A stretch of 64,000 nt of DNA from Candidatus Latescibacterota bacterium (GTDB lineage Bacteria; JAAXHH01). Positions 26,143-35,193 of this stretch are shown in pieces. Position 1 is the first letter of the stretch. Each line of letters opens with the position of its first letter. Below the pieces are notes generated by a model. It was not told where the DNA came from. It saw nothing but the letters and a program-made list of their open reading frames with translations, and did not search any database. The DNA lies in the NCBI GenBank assembly GCA_012270975.1, contig JAAXHH010000141.1:593089-657088 (forward strand), read 5' to 3'. The translations under genes and the position numbers were made by a program.

Positions 26143-26694
26143 ATGAAAAACATCAGTCTGCTGTTTGCCAGTCTCAGAAGCCGATTCAAGGTCGAGGACG
26201 ACCCGTTTCGATTCCGCGATCCGGGCGTGCTCGCGGACGGCGATCTGCGGCTGCTGCTTCGCAGGACGATGCCGGGCGACGCACGGCGGGGCATCGTTCC
26301 CGAGTATATCTTCGACATGGTGCGTGCGGTCGGCCTGGACGGCCCGGACGACTCGGACAGCCCGGACGACCCGGCCCCCGTGATGGGAAGACTGTCCCTG
26401 CGCATCGGCCACACGAAGCATATCGAGATGTACGCGGGACACATCGGCTACTCCGTGGACCTGCCGTATCGCGGCCGCCGCCTGGCCGCGCGCAGCTGCC
26501 TGCTCATCCTGCCGCTCGCCCGGGCACACGGGATCAACCCGCTCTGGATCACCTGCAACCCGGAGAACGCGGCGTCCAGAAGGACCTGCGAGATCATCGG
26601 TTCCACGCTGGTGGAGACCGTCCCCATCCCCCCGAGCGACCCGCTTTACCGGTGGGACACGAAGTGGAAGTGCCGGTACCGGGTGGACCTGTAG
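26143..26694 (+). CDS. GNAT-family N-acetyltransferase
   Basis: A 183-residue acetyltransferase. The acetyl-CoA-binding region is visible as GYSVDLPYRGRRLAARSC (motif A, with RGRRLA) followed by ITCNPENAASRRTCEIIGS, the usual motif B. The N-terminal half contains a strongly acidic, repetitive loop at residues 64-80 (GLDGPDDSDSPDDPAPV), encoded by a GC-rich near-repeat of CCCGGACGAC at about 26330-26380. This loop is unusual for the fold and may be a recent expansion. The substrate amine is unknown. It lies between ahcY and a DegT-type aminotransferase, all on the plus strand. Confidence 0.85.
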   Translation: MKNISLLFASLRSRFKVEDDPFRFRDPGVLADGDLRLLLRRTMPGDARRGIVPEYIFDMVRAVGLDGPDDSDSPDDPAPVMGRLSLRIGHTKHIEMYAGHIGYSVDLPYRGRRLAARSCLLILPLARAHGINPLWITCNPENAASRRTCEIIGSTLVETVPIPPSDPLYRWDTKWKCRYRVDL

Positions 26695-26780
26695 GCCTGC
26701 GTGCCGGATAACAGGGGATGCCGGCAACGGGATGGGCGGGCGTGTCGATACCGGTATGTGCATAAACCACGGAGCACTTC

Positions 26781-28001
26781 ATGCTCGCCCTCCACGGCGG
26801 CGCACCCTTCCGGGATACGAAATCCCGTCCCTTCCCTGCCAGGACCCCCTTTGGCGAGGAGGAAATACGCCTCGTCACGAAGGCGCTACGGTCCCAGAAC
26901 CTCTTTCGGTGGGGCGGCGAACTCACCCCCGTCTTCGAAAATCGCTTCGCCGAGACCTACGGTGCGAAACACGCCGTCGGTTCCACCTCGGGAACGGCGG
27001 CCCTGCATGTTGCCGTCGGCGCGATAGACCCGGAACCCGGGGATGAAATCATCACGAGCGCCATCACCGACCTGGGCACGATCATCCCGATCCTGTACCA
27101 GAACGCCGTGCCGGTCTTCGCGGACATGGACCCGGAGACCCTGACCGTTGATCCGGATGACGTTGAAAGGCTGATCACGCCGAGGACGCGGGCGGTCATT
27201 GCCATACACCTATTCGGCAACGCCTGCCGCATGGACGCGTTGGCGGAGATTTCGAGACGAAGGGGGATACCCCTCATCGAGGACTGCTGCCAGGCCCACC
27301 TGACGCGCTACCGGGGACGGCTGCTCGGGACCTGGGGAGACGTGGGCTGCTTCAGTTTCCAGCAATCGAAACACATGACTACCGGGGACGGCGGCATGAC
27401 CATCACGAACGACGACGCCCTGGGACGAAGCATGCGGATGTTCGCGGACAAGAACTATGACCGGGAACGGCAGGGACCGCGCATGTACGGACCGCTGGGC
27501 ATGAACTACCGCATCACGGAACTCCATTCCGCCGTGGGACTGGCCCAGCTGGAGAAACTCGCCGGGGTCGTGGAATCGAGAAACCGGCTCGGCAATCGTC
27601 TGACCGACGGAATAGCGCACATCGACGGCGTCGTTCCGGCCCCGGTAACACCGGGTGCCAGGCACAGTTACTGGACCTATCCCATGCGGGTTACGGGGTT
27701 TTCTGCCGAAGCGTTCGCGGAGGCGCTGCAAGCCGAGGGGATCGGCGCGAGCGCGGGTTATATCGGCGACCCGATCTACCAGTGTTCGGCGGCGCTTGCC
27801 GATCATCAGACCTACGGGCATTCCCGTTTTCCGTTTTACAGCCAATATACGGAACGGACGTTCGAACGCGCCAACGAGCTTTGCCCGCGAACCCGCAAGC
27901 TGCTCGAACAGCTCGTGCTTCTGCCGTTCAACGAAAACTATACCGACGGGGATATCGACGACGTGGCCGGCGCCGTACGGAAGGTCGCATCGGAGCTCTA
28001 G
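26781..28001 (+). CDS. DegT/DnrJ/EryC1/StrS-family aminotransferase
   Basis: A 406-residue PLP enzyme. The Schiff-base Lys is Lys197 in FSFQQSKHMTTGDGG. Other family blocks are STSGTAALHVAV, the PLP-ring Asp in LIEDCCQAH, and YRITELHSAVGLAQL. These enzymes usually aminate keto-sugars for surface polysaccharides or secondary metabolites. No sugar-nucleotide enzymes are next to it, so the pathway is open. The start follows GGAG at a good distance. It is the third plus-strand gene after ahcY. Confidence 0.92.
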   Translation: MLALHGGAPFRDTKSRPFPARTPFGEEEIRLVTKALRSQNLFRWGGELTPVFENRFAETYGAKHAVGSTSGTAALHVAVGAIDPEPGDEIITSAITDLGTIIPILYQNAVPVFADMDPETLTVDPDDVERLITPRTRAVIAIHLFGNACRMDALAEISRRRGIPLIEDCCQAHLTRYRGRLLGTWGDVGCFSFQQSKHMTTGDGGMTITNDDALGRSMRMFADKNYDRERQGPRMYGPLGMNYRITELHSAVGLAQLEKLAGVVESRNRLGNRLTDGIAHIDGVVPAPVTPGARHSYWTYPMRVTGFSAEAFAEALQAEGIGASAGYIGDPIYQCSAALADHQTYGHSRFPFYSQYTERTFERANELCPRTRKLLEQLVLLPFNENYTDGDIDDVAGAVRKVASEL

Positions 28002-28103
28002 CGGACCGGATAAGTTCAACCGCACAGCGGCCTGGGGGATATCGTACTTCAGCCGCGCGTCGTAATCGAGTCCCATGCGACCATCGTATTCCGTCGCGGC
28101 GGC

Positions 28104-28742
28104 CTAGGGGATGTTGTGCTTCATCTTGTAGGCGAGCCAGTTTTCCTTCAGGTGCAGGAAATCCTCGAACGTGGGCTGCAGGATGAAGGGGTTGTTCGAT
28201 CTTTCGTAGCCGATGGTCGACGAAGGCTTCACCCCGAAGTCATGGCCCGGATACACACCGATGTCGTCGTCCAGTTCCATCAGGCGCCGCAGGCTGTCGT
28301 ATTCCTTCCTCGCCTCTTCTTCGGTGGCGGTGCCGCCCACCTTGCCCACGAAGAGCGTGTCTCCGGTGATCAGCCTGTCTTCCACCAGAAGACACATGCC
28401 GTCCTCGCAGTGGCCGGGTGTGTGGATCACGGCCAGGTCGAGTTCGCCCAGTTTGAATACCTCGCCGTCAGTCACTTCGAGATCGTAGAAATACTCCGCG
28501 TCCCGGTACATCACCACGTCGATGCCCAGCGCTTCGATGAGATGGTCGTTGCCGTTCACGTGGTCGTGGTGGGAATGCGTGCAGATGACACAGGCCAGCT
28601 CCACCTCCAGTTCACCCGCGCGCTCGATATAGTATTCGGGCCGGTACGATGGATCGACCGCCGCCGCCTTCCGGGTCTTCTCGTCGGCCACCAGGTAACC
28701 GAAGTTCCGGTCGCCTCCGTTCTCTACCTGTTCGAAAATCAT
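28104..28742 (-). CDS. MBL-fold metallo-hydrolase (glyoxalase II/persulfide dioxygenase-like)
   Basis: A 212-residue metallo-beta-lactamase fold protein. The metal site is complete: THSHHDHVNG (His56, His58, Asp60, His61), HTPGHCEDG, the bridging Asp in ITGDTLFVGKVGG, and the last His in YPGHDFG. The GDTLFVGKVGGT segment and short length point to the glyoxalase II/persulfide dioxygenase group, acting on thioesters or persulfides. The start lies just after a 13-bp tandem duplication in the leader. It is divergent from the exonuclease gene. Confidence 0.9.
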   Translation of the reverse strand: MIFEQVENGGDRNFGYLVADEKTRKAAAVDPSYRPEYYIERAGELEVELACVICTHSHHDHVNGNDHLIEALGIDVVMYRDAEYFYDLEVTDGEVFKLGELDLAVIHTPGHCEDGMCLLVEDRLITGDTLFVGKVGGTATEEEARKEYDSLRRLMELDDDIGVYPGHDFGVKPSSTIGYERSNNPFILQPTFEDFLHLKENWLAYKMKHNIP

Positions 28743-28751
28743 CTTTGTCCC

Positions 28752-28776
28752 TTTCGTATCGTCTTTTCGTATCGTC
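28752..28776. repeat. 12-bp direct repeat with 13-bp period in the MBL gene leader
   Basis: TTTCGTATCGTC occurs perfectly at 28752-28763 and again at 28765-28776, only 10 bp before the start codon of the leftward MBL gene. It may be a duplicated regulator site or a chance duplication. Confidence 0.5.
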
Positions 28777-28951
28777 CAATAACCGCCGGTCGCAACTCAA
28801 CTTACCGCATGATATCCCCTCGTCGGAGCGAAGTCAACCCGCATGCCTCCCTCCGGTGAATTCCCTTGACTTCGACCCGGTCCGGACACAGGATATCTTC
28901 ATCAAATCCCCTCGGGCCTACGCGGACCATCCCTCTGGAAAAGAGCAACCG

Positions 28952-30937
28952 GTGCAAACTGGCGAACTGATCATCTTCCGTCATCGCGGGGATACTCAAA
29001 TCGGCATGCTGCAGGCGGTTTCCCGGAAGAAGTTCAAGGTCGCGGTCTCCGCCAACCGGGTCATGGACATCTCGACGGATCCGATCGTACTGTATACCGA
29101 TATAAAGGTGCGCGATCTGTCCGAAATGCTGGAAGTCCGCCGGAATATCGAAGAGCAGGCCGGAACCTTCGACCTCGAGGAAGTCTGGGAGGTGCTGAAG
29201 GACGATCCCGGCGTCTATACATCGGAAGACATCGGCGAACTTTATTGGGGCGAACCTGCTTCACCTGAGCAACGGGCGGCCATGCGGCTGCATCTGGGCC
29301 GCCAGTGCCTGTATTTCTCAGAACGGGACAACGGCTTCATGTCCCGCACGTCCGAGCAGGTCAGGAATATCGTCGATAAACAGGCGCGCCAACTGGCGGT
29401 GGAAACAGAACGGGAGGACTTCGACCGCTGGTTGTCGGACGATGCGCGTCAGGGGCAGGACCCCGAGTCCCTGACGAACCGCCAGAAACGCTGGTTCTCG
29501 CACCTCCGGCAATACGTCATTCAGGGCGATGAATATCCCGGGATCGACCGGGTGCGCGGCCTGCTGAAAGAATTGCCCACGCTTTCGGGCAGCGATCCGC
29601 AACGAGCCGCCTTCGCCGTCATGGTGCGCAAGGGAATCTGGGACGAAGACGAAAACCTCGATCTGCTGCGTTATGAAATACCGACCGATTTCGCGGACGA
29701 GGTGCTGGAATACGCCGCCTCCCTTCATCCTTCGGAAGAAGGCCGGGAGGACCTCACCGGACTACCGGTCCTGTCGATCGACGACGCTTCCACGCAGGAC
29801 ATCGACGACGCCCTTTCCGCGGAACGGACCGGGGACGGCTACCTGATCGGCGTGCATATCACCGACGTGGCGGACCTCATACCCAGGGATTCGGTTCTGG
29901 ATCTGGCGGCCCGGGAAAGGATGTCGTCCCTCTATCTGCCGGACCTCCACGTCCCGATGCTGCCGTCGACGCTGTCCCAGGACCACTGTGCGCTGCTCGA
30001 GGGTGAAAGCCGATGCGCCATAAGTTTCCTGTTTTCCCTCTCCACCGACTTTGAAGTGGTGGAATCCCGCATCGTGCCTTCCGTGATCGTCAACCGGGGC
30101 CGGCTGTCCTACGACGAGGCGAACCGTCTTCTGGGAACGGTCGAACAACCCAACGCCGAGGTGCTGCATATCCTCAACCAGGCCGTGGATTTCTTCTACC
30201 AGCGGCGCATCGACCAGGGCGCGGTCGAGCTGGAACGCAGCGTGGTCTCGATCAAGGTAGACGACCGGAAGCGCATCCGGATCAAGCACCGGGACACGTC
30301 CACGCGGTCCGAGCACATCGTATCAGAACTGATGATCCTTGCCAACCGGACCGCGGCGGCCTGCCTGAACGAGCGTGGAATTCCCGCGATCTACCGCACC
30401 CAGGCCGAGTCCGATCTGAGTGATCTGGAACAGTCGACCCACGACGCGGTCTGGCGCTTCAAGGTCCTGCGTAGAATGAAACCCCTGGAACTGAGCCTGA
30501 AGTCCAGTCCGCACGCCACGCTGGGTGTAGACACTTACTGCCAGATCACGTCTCCCATACGCCGTTATGCCGACCTGGTCCTGCAGCGGCAGTTGCGGAC
30601 GGCCCTTTCGAACGATCCTCCGGTCTACGACGCCGACGACATGATGGACGAACTGTCCGCCCTGGAACGCAGCCGGATACTGTCGAAAATCCAGGCGCGG
30701 CGGGAATGGTACTGGCTTCTGAAGCACCTGGAGCAACAGAAAGACGTTCACATCAGGGCGATCGTCCTCGAAGCGCGCGAACGGAACGTACTCGTCGAAT
30801 TCCCCGATTACGGATCACGCATGGCGGTGAAGGTGGAGGGGATTCCTTCGCCGGGTGAAGAAATCGTGTTGAGTCCCGTCGCAGTCGACCCGTGGTCGGG
30901 TACCCTGAGATTGCGGCAGATTGCAGATCAATCCTGA
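28952..30937 (+). CDS. RNase II/R-family 3'-5' exoribonuclease (RNB domain)
   Basis: About 661 residues. The RNB catalytic cluster is clear: SIDDASTQDIDDALS, then ITDVADLIPRDSVLDLAARER. Further RNB blocks include CQITSPIRRYADLVLQRQL and an S1-like beta barrel at the C-terminus (RAIVLEARERNVLVEF). The frame is open upstream to 28649, but that part overlaps the divergent MBL gene and has poor composition. GTG 28952 begins the recognisable N-terminal domain (GELIIFRHRGDTQIG); GTG 28856 is an alternative. It degrades RNA processively. The VOC gene follows 18 bp after the stop. Confidence 0.9.
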   Translation: MQTGELIIFRHRGDTQIGMLQAVSRKKFKVAVSANRVMDISTDPIVLYTDIKVRDLSEMLEVRRNIEEQAGTFDLEEVWEVLKDDPGVYTSEDIGELYWGEPASPEQRAAMRLHLGRQCLYFSERDNGFMSRTSEQVRNIVDKQARQLAVETEREDFDRWLSDDARQGQDPESLTNRQKRWFSHLRQYVIQGDEYPGIDRVRGLLKELPTLSGSDPQRAAFAVMVRKGIWDEDENLDLLRYEIPTDFADEVLEYAASLHPSEEGREDLTGLPVLSIDDASTQDIDDALSAERTGDGYLIGVHITDVADLIPRDSVLDLAARERMSSLYLPDLHVPMLPSTLSQDHCALLEGESRCAISFLFSLSTDFEVVESRIVPSVIVNRGRLSYDEANRLLGTVEQPNAEVLHILNQAVDFFYQRRIDQGAVELERSVVSIKVDDRKRIRIKHRDTSTRSEHIVSELMILANRTAAACLNERGIPAIYRTQAESDLSDLEQSTHDAVWRFKVLRRMKPLELSLKSSPHATLGVDTYCQITSPIRRYADLVLQRQLRTALSNDPPVYDADDMMDELSALERSRILSKIQARREWYWLLKHLEQQKDVHIRAIVLEARERNVLVEFPDYGSRMAVKVEGIPSPGEEIVLSPVAVDPWSGTLRLRQIADQS

Positions 30938-30955
30938 ACAGGAAGGAGCATTACC

Positions 30956-31357
30956 TTGGTAAAGATCAAGTCACTGGAGCACGTAGCGGTGGCCTACCGC
31001 GACACGGACGCCGCGGCGCAGTGGTACTGCGACGTGCTGGGCTTCGAAATCGCGCTCAAGTTCAACAACCCCGGGAACGATGCGAATTTCTACTTCGTCC
31101 GGGATCCCGCCGGCACCTGTTTCATCGAGATCATTGCCATGCCCGAAGGAGACGACACGCAACTCGGCGACATCCGTGCCGCCCATGTGCATGTCGCCTT
31201 CAACGTGGATGACATGGAGGAAGCCGTGGCCGAACTGCAAGCAAAGGGAGTGAAACTGGAAGGTCCGCCCGCGCGTTCGGGGGAGAACATCCTGCTCTTC
31301 TTCCGCGACCCGGAAGGCGCGCCGCTGCAACTGGTACAGCGGGCGAAACCGCTCTAA
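30956..31357 (+). CDS. VOC-family (glyoxalase/bleomycin resistance) protein
   Basis: A 133-residue protein with two beta-alpha-beta-beta-beta modules. Start TTG 30956 is set by a strong Shine-Dalgarno (GGAAGGAG). Likely metal positions are His in LEHVAVAYRD, Glu in CFIEIIAM and His in HVHVAFNVDD. The fourth usual Glu position reads Gln in PLQLVQ, so metal binding may be altered. Known relatives include methylmalonyl-CoA epimerase and glyoxalase I, but no specific activity can be given. It follows the exonuclease after 18 bp and converges with the TonB receptor gene. Confidence 0.85.
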   Translation: MVKIKSLEHVAVAYRDTDAAAQWYCDVLGFEIALKFNNPGNDANFYFVRDPAGTCFIEIIAMPEGDDTQLGDIRAAHVHVAFNVDDMEEAVAELQAKGVKLEGPPARSGENILLFFRDPEGAPLQLVQRAKPL

Positions 31358-31405
31358 GGAGAAAGACTCTCAAGGAGGGCGAAACCGCTTCGGCGCCTCT
31401 TCTGC

Positions 31406-34009
31406 TCAGAAGCCGATTTCGAAGCCGAGGCGGATTTCGCGGGGCGGAGCGTAGTGCTGGGGATCCAGGCTCAACAGCCGCCGCAGACGGATGAACTCCT
31501 GCGACCGGCCCGCGAAGGACTCCAGAGTATATCCGTCGTCCCCCGGAAGGCCCGTGTTGGCGTAGACGCTCACGACGTTTCGCCGGTCGAATACGTTCCG
31601 GACTTCTGAAAACAGCGTGTAGGTCAGCCTTCCGGCCTTCATGCGCTTCCTGAGACGCAGGTCCAGATTGACGAAGGCGGGCAGCCGCGCCTGGTTCGGT
31701 GCGGTTGCCGTCTGTTCCCGCAGGGTATTGGTCGGCGTATAGGGCAGACCGCTGCCGTAATAGCCCACCAGGGACAACCCCCATCCGCGAAGCGGGATGC
31801 CCGCGACCCGCTGCTGTACATAGTCGGGTGCCAACAGGTTCACAACCGCTTTTACCGTGTGCCGCTGATCGAAGGCGAGGGGAAAATAGCCTCTTTCGGA
31901 GGGGATGGCCTGTTCCGCGTGTTCCTGGGGAGAGGAAGCGCTTCCCCGCGCGACGGAATAGGTGTAGTTCAGAGATCCCGAAAGCACGCGCGCCACGTCC
32001 CGCTTCAGAATGAACTCGACGCCGCGCACGGAACCGAAGTCCGCGTTGTTGAAGATATAGTACATGCCGCCGGGGTACTGGACCTGCGCTGTCGACGTAA
32101 GGTTCGAGATGGTCTTGTAGGATGCCGTGAGCCCGATGCGGACGTCCCCCGGCAGTATATGCTCGAGTCCGAATTCATAGGCCACCGTCTTCTGGGGCGC
32201 CAGGTCGGGATTTCCGAGGCGCGGGGAATCGCCGCTGAGATCGCGTCTGAGGTTCGTATAGGCATGCCGGAACTCAGGCGGCTGGTAGAAGTAACCGTAG
32301 TTGAACCGAAGCAGGCTTCGCGGCGTGAAGGAGTGGGAAACGCCCAGGCGCGGACTCAGCCGTATCTTGGTCGAATTGTCCCTTTGCGCGGCCTGGCCCG
32401 ACGGTAGATCGACGAAAAACCGCTGGCTCGTGTCCAGGTAGTCCACCCGAAGCCCGGCGTCCACGATCAACCGGCTCAGCTCCAGCCTGTTCTGAAAGTA
32501 AAGGGCGCCTTCCACGGGATTGACGGTGTATCGCTGGCCCTGCGGTACGGCCTGCAGAAACGACCTCTCGTTCCAGTCCAGCCGGTACCACTGCGCTTCG
32601 ACGCCCGCTCGGACCTGGCTCCAGTAGGTGACCTGTCCGCTCAGGTCCGCCCTGGCGCCGTAATACGTGGCCCGGGCGTCCCGGTACAGCGGAAAGAAGT
32701 CGCTGCCTTCAGTAAACGGCAGTCCTTCATAACGATCGGAAGGCAACTGGGTGGACTCGTAGACCGATCCGTTGTAAAGACCTTGATCGTCCTCCGAATA
32801 GCCCGGCCACTGCGTCCAGTACGTGTCCGCCAGCATGGTGGGGAACAGGATGCTGTTGGTGGAATACCTGTAAAACCGCGCGGTATAGAAAAGACGCGGG
32901 TTGACGGTCTGGCTGACGGACAGGTTGAGCGCGTGGCTTCCGGCCTGTCTTTCCGGAAGTCCGTCCGGGTTGAAATCGTAGGAAAGCCCATTCTGATTGC
33001 GATGGTCGTACTGAAGATGGCGCTGGCGGAAGTAATGTCCGCTGAGCTTCAACTTCATGAGGGGATTGGGTTTGAAGACCAGGTTCCCCGCCACCGTGGC
33101 CAGCGATCGGCTGTTGTGCGGGATATGGTGCCCGTCGCTCAACAACTGGCCCGACAGGAAATAGCCGCCGCGATCCCCGAGGCGGGGCAGCGCTCCGCTC
33201 AGCGTCCCTTCCAAGCGGCCGCCCCTTGCCGATGACACTCCACCATAGCCTCCCGATTCCAGATCGTACCGGGACTGAAAGGTGGTCGCGCTCCGAAGGG
33301 TTCCGGACAGGGAACCGCTTCCCTCGCGGGTCACGATATTGACGACGCCCGACATGGCCTCCCCGTACTGCGCGTTGAAGCCGCCCCGGTTGATGACCAG
33401 TTCCGCGACCGAATCCAGCTGGATGTGCGTGCCCATACCGCCCAGCAGGGGGTCCTCGAGCGATGTGCCGTCCACATAGTAGGAGATTTCGTTCCCCCGG
33501 CCGCCTCGAACGTGTAAACCGCCTTCCGCATCCCGGACCACGCCGCTCTGGAGGAAGATCAGGTCCGACAGTTCCGTAACGGGCAGGGATTCGATTTCCC
33601 GTGGAACGATTAATTCGCTCGAAGCGGTCAGATCCGAGCGGGTAGATGTCCTCGGCGCGGTGATCGTTACCGGTTCGGCCAGGTCGAGTATGGTCGTTTC
33701 CAGTTCGAAGTCGACGCGCGTTGAACGGTCGCTGTTCACGGTCAGCGCCTGCGTCCGGACGGGCAGATAACCGATCATCTGGACTTCGACCCGGTAGGTA
33801 CCCACGGGAACGTTGAGAATGAAGTATTCCCCGTTCAGGCCGGATATGGCCCGTAATTCGGTCCCTTCCAGGTGTATGGTAACCCCGGCCAGCGGGTCCC
33901 GCGAGGCCGCGTCGCGGACGAATCCCGTTACTTTGCCGGACGTAACCGCATGGCTGGTAAACGGCGTCAGGCCGAAACAGAAGACCAACAGAAATACGAT
34001 GCGTTTCAT
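31406..34009 (-). CDS. TonB-dependent receptor with N-terminal carboxypeptidase-regulatory-like domain
   Basis: An 867-residue outer-membrane receptor. A signal peptide (MKRIVFLLVFCFGLTPFTSHA) sets the start at ATG 34009 rather than 34087. Residues about 25-105 are the CarboxypepD_reg-like domain (GKVTGFVRDAASRDPLAGVT) common in FCB-group receptors. The plug follows (SDLIFLQSGVV, VRGGRGNEISYYVDG), then a long 22-strand-type beta barrel. The C-terminus ends in aromatic GFEIGF, as barrel proteins do. The ligand is unknown; no riboswitch is apparent upstream. A short hairpin (CGTCCT-TACG-AGGACG, 34093-34108) lies in the leader. It probably imports a siderophore, vitamin or oligosaccharide. Confidence 0.92.
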   Translation of the reverse strand: MKRIVFLLVFCFGLTPFTSHAVTSGKVTGFVRDAASRDPLAGVTIHLEGTELRAISGLNGEYFILNVPVGTYRVEVQMIGYLPVRTQALTVNSDRSTRVDFELETTILDLAEPVTITAPRTSTRSDLTASSELIVPREIESLPVTELSDLIFLQSGVVRDAEGGLHVRGGRGNEISYYVDGTSLEDPLLGGMGTHIQLDSVAELVINRGGFNAQYGEAMSGVVNIVTREGSGSLSGTLRSATTFQSRYDLESGGYGGVSSARGGRLEGTLSGALPRLGDRGGYFLSGQLLSDGHHIPHNSRSLATVAGNLVFKPNPLMKLKLSGHYFRQRHLQYDHRNQNGLSYDFNPDGLPERQAGSHALNLSVSQTVNPRLFYTARFYRYSTNSILFPTMLADTYWTQWPGYSEDDQGLYNGSVYESTQLPSDRYEGLPFTEGSDFFPLYRDARATYYGARADLSGQVTYWSQVRAGVEAQWYRLDWNERSFLQAVPQGQRYTVNPVEGALYFQNRLELSRLIVDAGLRVDYLDTSQRFFVDLPSGQAAQRDNSTKIRLSPRLGVSHSFTPRSLLRFNYGYFYQPPEFRHAYTNLRRDLSGDSPRLGNPDLAPQKTVAYEFGLEHILPGDVRIGLTASYKTISNLTSTAQVQYPGGMYYIFNNADFGSVRGVEFILKRDVARVLSGSLNYTYSVARGSASSPQEHAEQAIPSERGYFPLAFDQRHTVKAVVNLLAPDYVQQRVAGIPLRGWGLSLVGYYGSGLPYTPTNTLREQTATAPNQARLPAFVNLDLRLRKRMKAGRLTYTLFSEVRNVFDRRNVVSVYANTGLPGDDGYTLESFAGRSQEFIRLRRLLSLDPQHYAPPREIRLGFEIGF

Positions 34010-34250
34010 CGCGCGTCTCGATTTCAAGGGCGAAACGATGTCCGCGGGCGCGACCCCGCGAACTGACTCAGTTCCGATTAGACACAATTACCCGTCCTTA
34101 CGAGGACGCAAATAACATGCCGAAAACGTCCAGGAGCGAAGTATACCGCCGACGAGGGTAACTTTTGGCGTAATCAGGGGCTCAACCGGTACGTCCCGGG
34201 CCTGAAACCGGAAAACCCCTTCGGGACACTATGAAAGTTTTTGCACAGGA

Positions 34251-35108
34251 TCAGCCGTTCGGTATCGCGGCGAATCGTTCTTCGAAATACCGTTTTTTCT
34301 CCCTGTAGCCGCTCGCTTCTTCGAATCTGCGCCGCTTCTCCGCGCCGTTGGCATATATATCAATTTTACGGTAAAGCGTGTCCAGGGCTCCGGCCAATGC
34401 CTCGCCGTCCAGCACGCCGCTCCAGATCAGGTTCTCCAGCGCGCGTATGCGGAATCGGTCCATGCCCCAGTAGGCGCGCGACAACTGGTCTTCGTGGCCG
34501 CCGAACTTCAGAAGCAGGGGCTCGTCGACATAGAGCACGGGTTCCCGCGCGCAGATGCGCAGCCACAGGTCGTAGTCTTCGCAAACCGGCAGTTCCGGAT
34601 CAAACATGCCGTAGCGGTCGAACAGGTCACGGTGTATCAGCGCGGAAGACGGAGAAATGACGCACAGGGGCAGACACTGACTGAAGATGTAGCCCCCGTG
34701 CTTGGCGTGCTTTTTCATCGGATTGACCCGCCTGCCTCCGCGGATCCATATTTCGTCGGTGTGGCAAAAACGGAATTGCGGTTGGCGTTCCAGGGCCTCC
34801 CACTGTTTCGCCAGCTTGCCCGGAAGCCATTCGTCATCGGAGTCGAGAAAGGCGATCCATTCGTGTTTCGCCACGCGGATTCCATGATTCCTGGCCTGGC
34901 TGACCCCCTGGTTTTCCTGCTGAATGTACAGTACATCGGGGAAACGCTCCATAAGAGCCGGGGTCCCGTCCGTGGAACCATCATCGATGACGATGATTTC
35001 CGAAGGCCGAAGCGACTGATCCAGGACGGACCGGATCGCCGCCGGCAACCGGTTCTCCCGGTTGTGCGTGGGAATCACGACGGATACGGGGATGGTTTTC
35101 GTTTCCAT
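34251..35108 (-). CDS. Glycosyltransferase family 2
   Basis: A 285-residue GT-A-fold glycosyltransferase. The N-terminal VSVVIPTHNRENRLPAAIRSVL and VIDDGSTDGT bind the nucleotide-sugar. The metal motif is DSDDEW in WIAFLDSDDEW, and the late CEDYDLWLR holds the ED acceptor-site motif. There are no membrane helices, so it is cytosolic or peripheral. It lies 85 bp downstream of the NtrC-type regulator gene on the same strand, and may be the last gene of that unit. The acceptor is unknown, perhaps a cell-surface glycan. Confidence 0.92.
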   Translation of the reverse strand: METKTIPVSVVIPTHNRENRLPAAIRSVLDQSLRPSEIIVIDDGSTDGTPALMERFPDVLYIQQENQGVSQARNHGIRVAKHEWIAFLDSDDEWLPGKLAKQWEALERQPQFRFCHTDEIWIRGGRRVNPMKKHAKHGGYIFSQCLPLCVISPSSALIHRDLFDRYGMFDPELPVCEDYDLWLRICAREPVLYVDEPLLLKFGGHEDQLSRAYWGMDRFRIRALENLIWSGVLDGEALAGALDTLYRKIDIYANGAEKRRRFEEASGYREKKRYFEERFAAIPNG

Positions 35109-35193
35109 GGGGCGTCACCGGGCCGCCGGATTGGCGCCTCCCGGAGTAGGCGACTGCCTCTCCGTAACGGGTTTCTGCAGGAAGGAGTCGGTG

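Noticed and set aside
28649..28951. Extended N-terminus of the exonuclease from ATG 28649
   Set aside because: It would overlap the divergent MBL gene and its leader, with low-complexity sequence. GTG 28952 begins the recognisable domain.
31358..31405. Bidirectional terminator between the VOC and TonB receptor genes
   Set aside because: Complementary segments (GAGGGCG and CGCCTC) pair only with bulges and lack a clean T-tract on either strand.
34093..34108. Hairpin CGTCCT-TACG-AGGACG as a terminator
   Set aside because: It has no U-tract on either strand and lies within the TonB receptor leader, so only a leader stem is noted.
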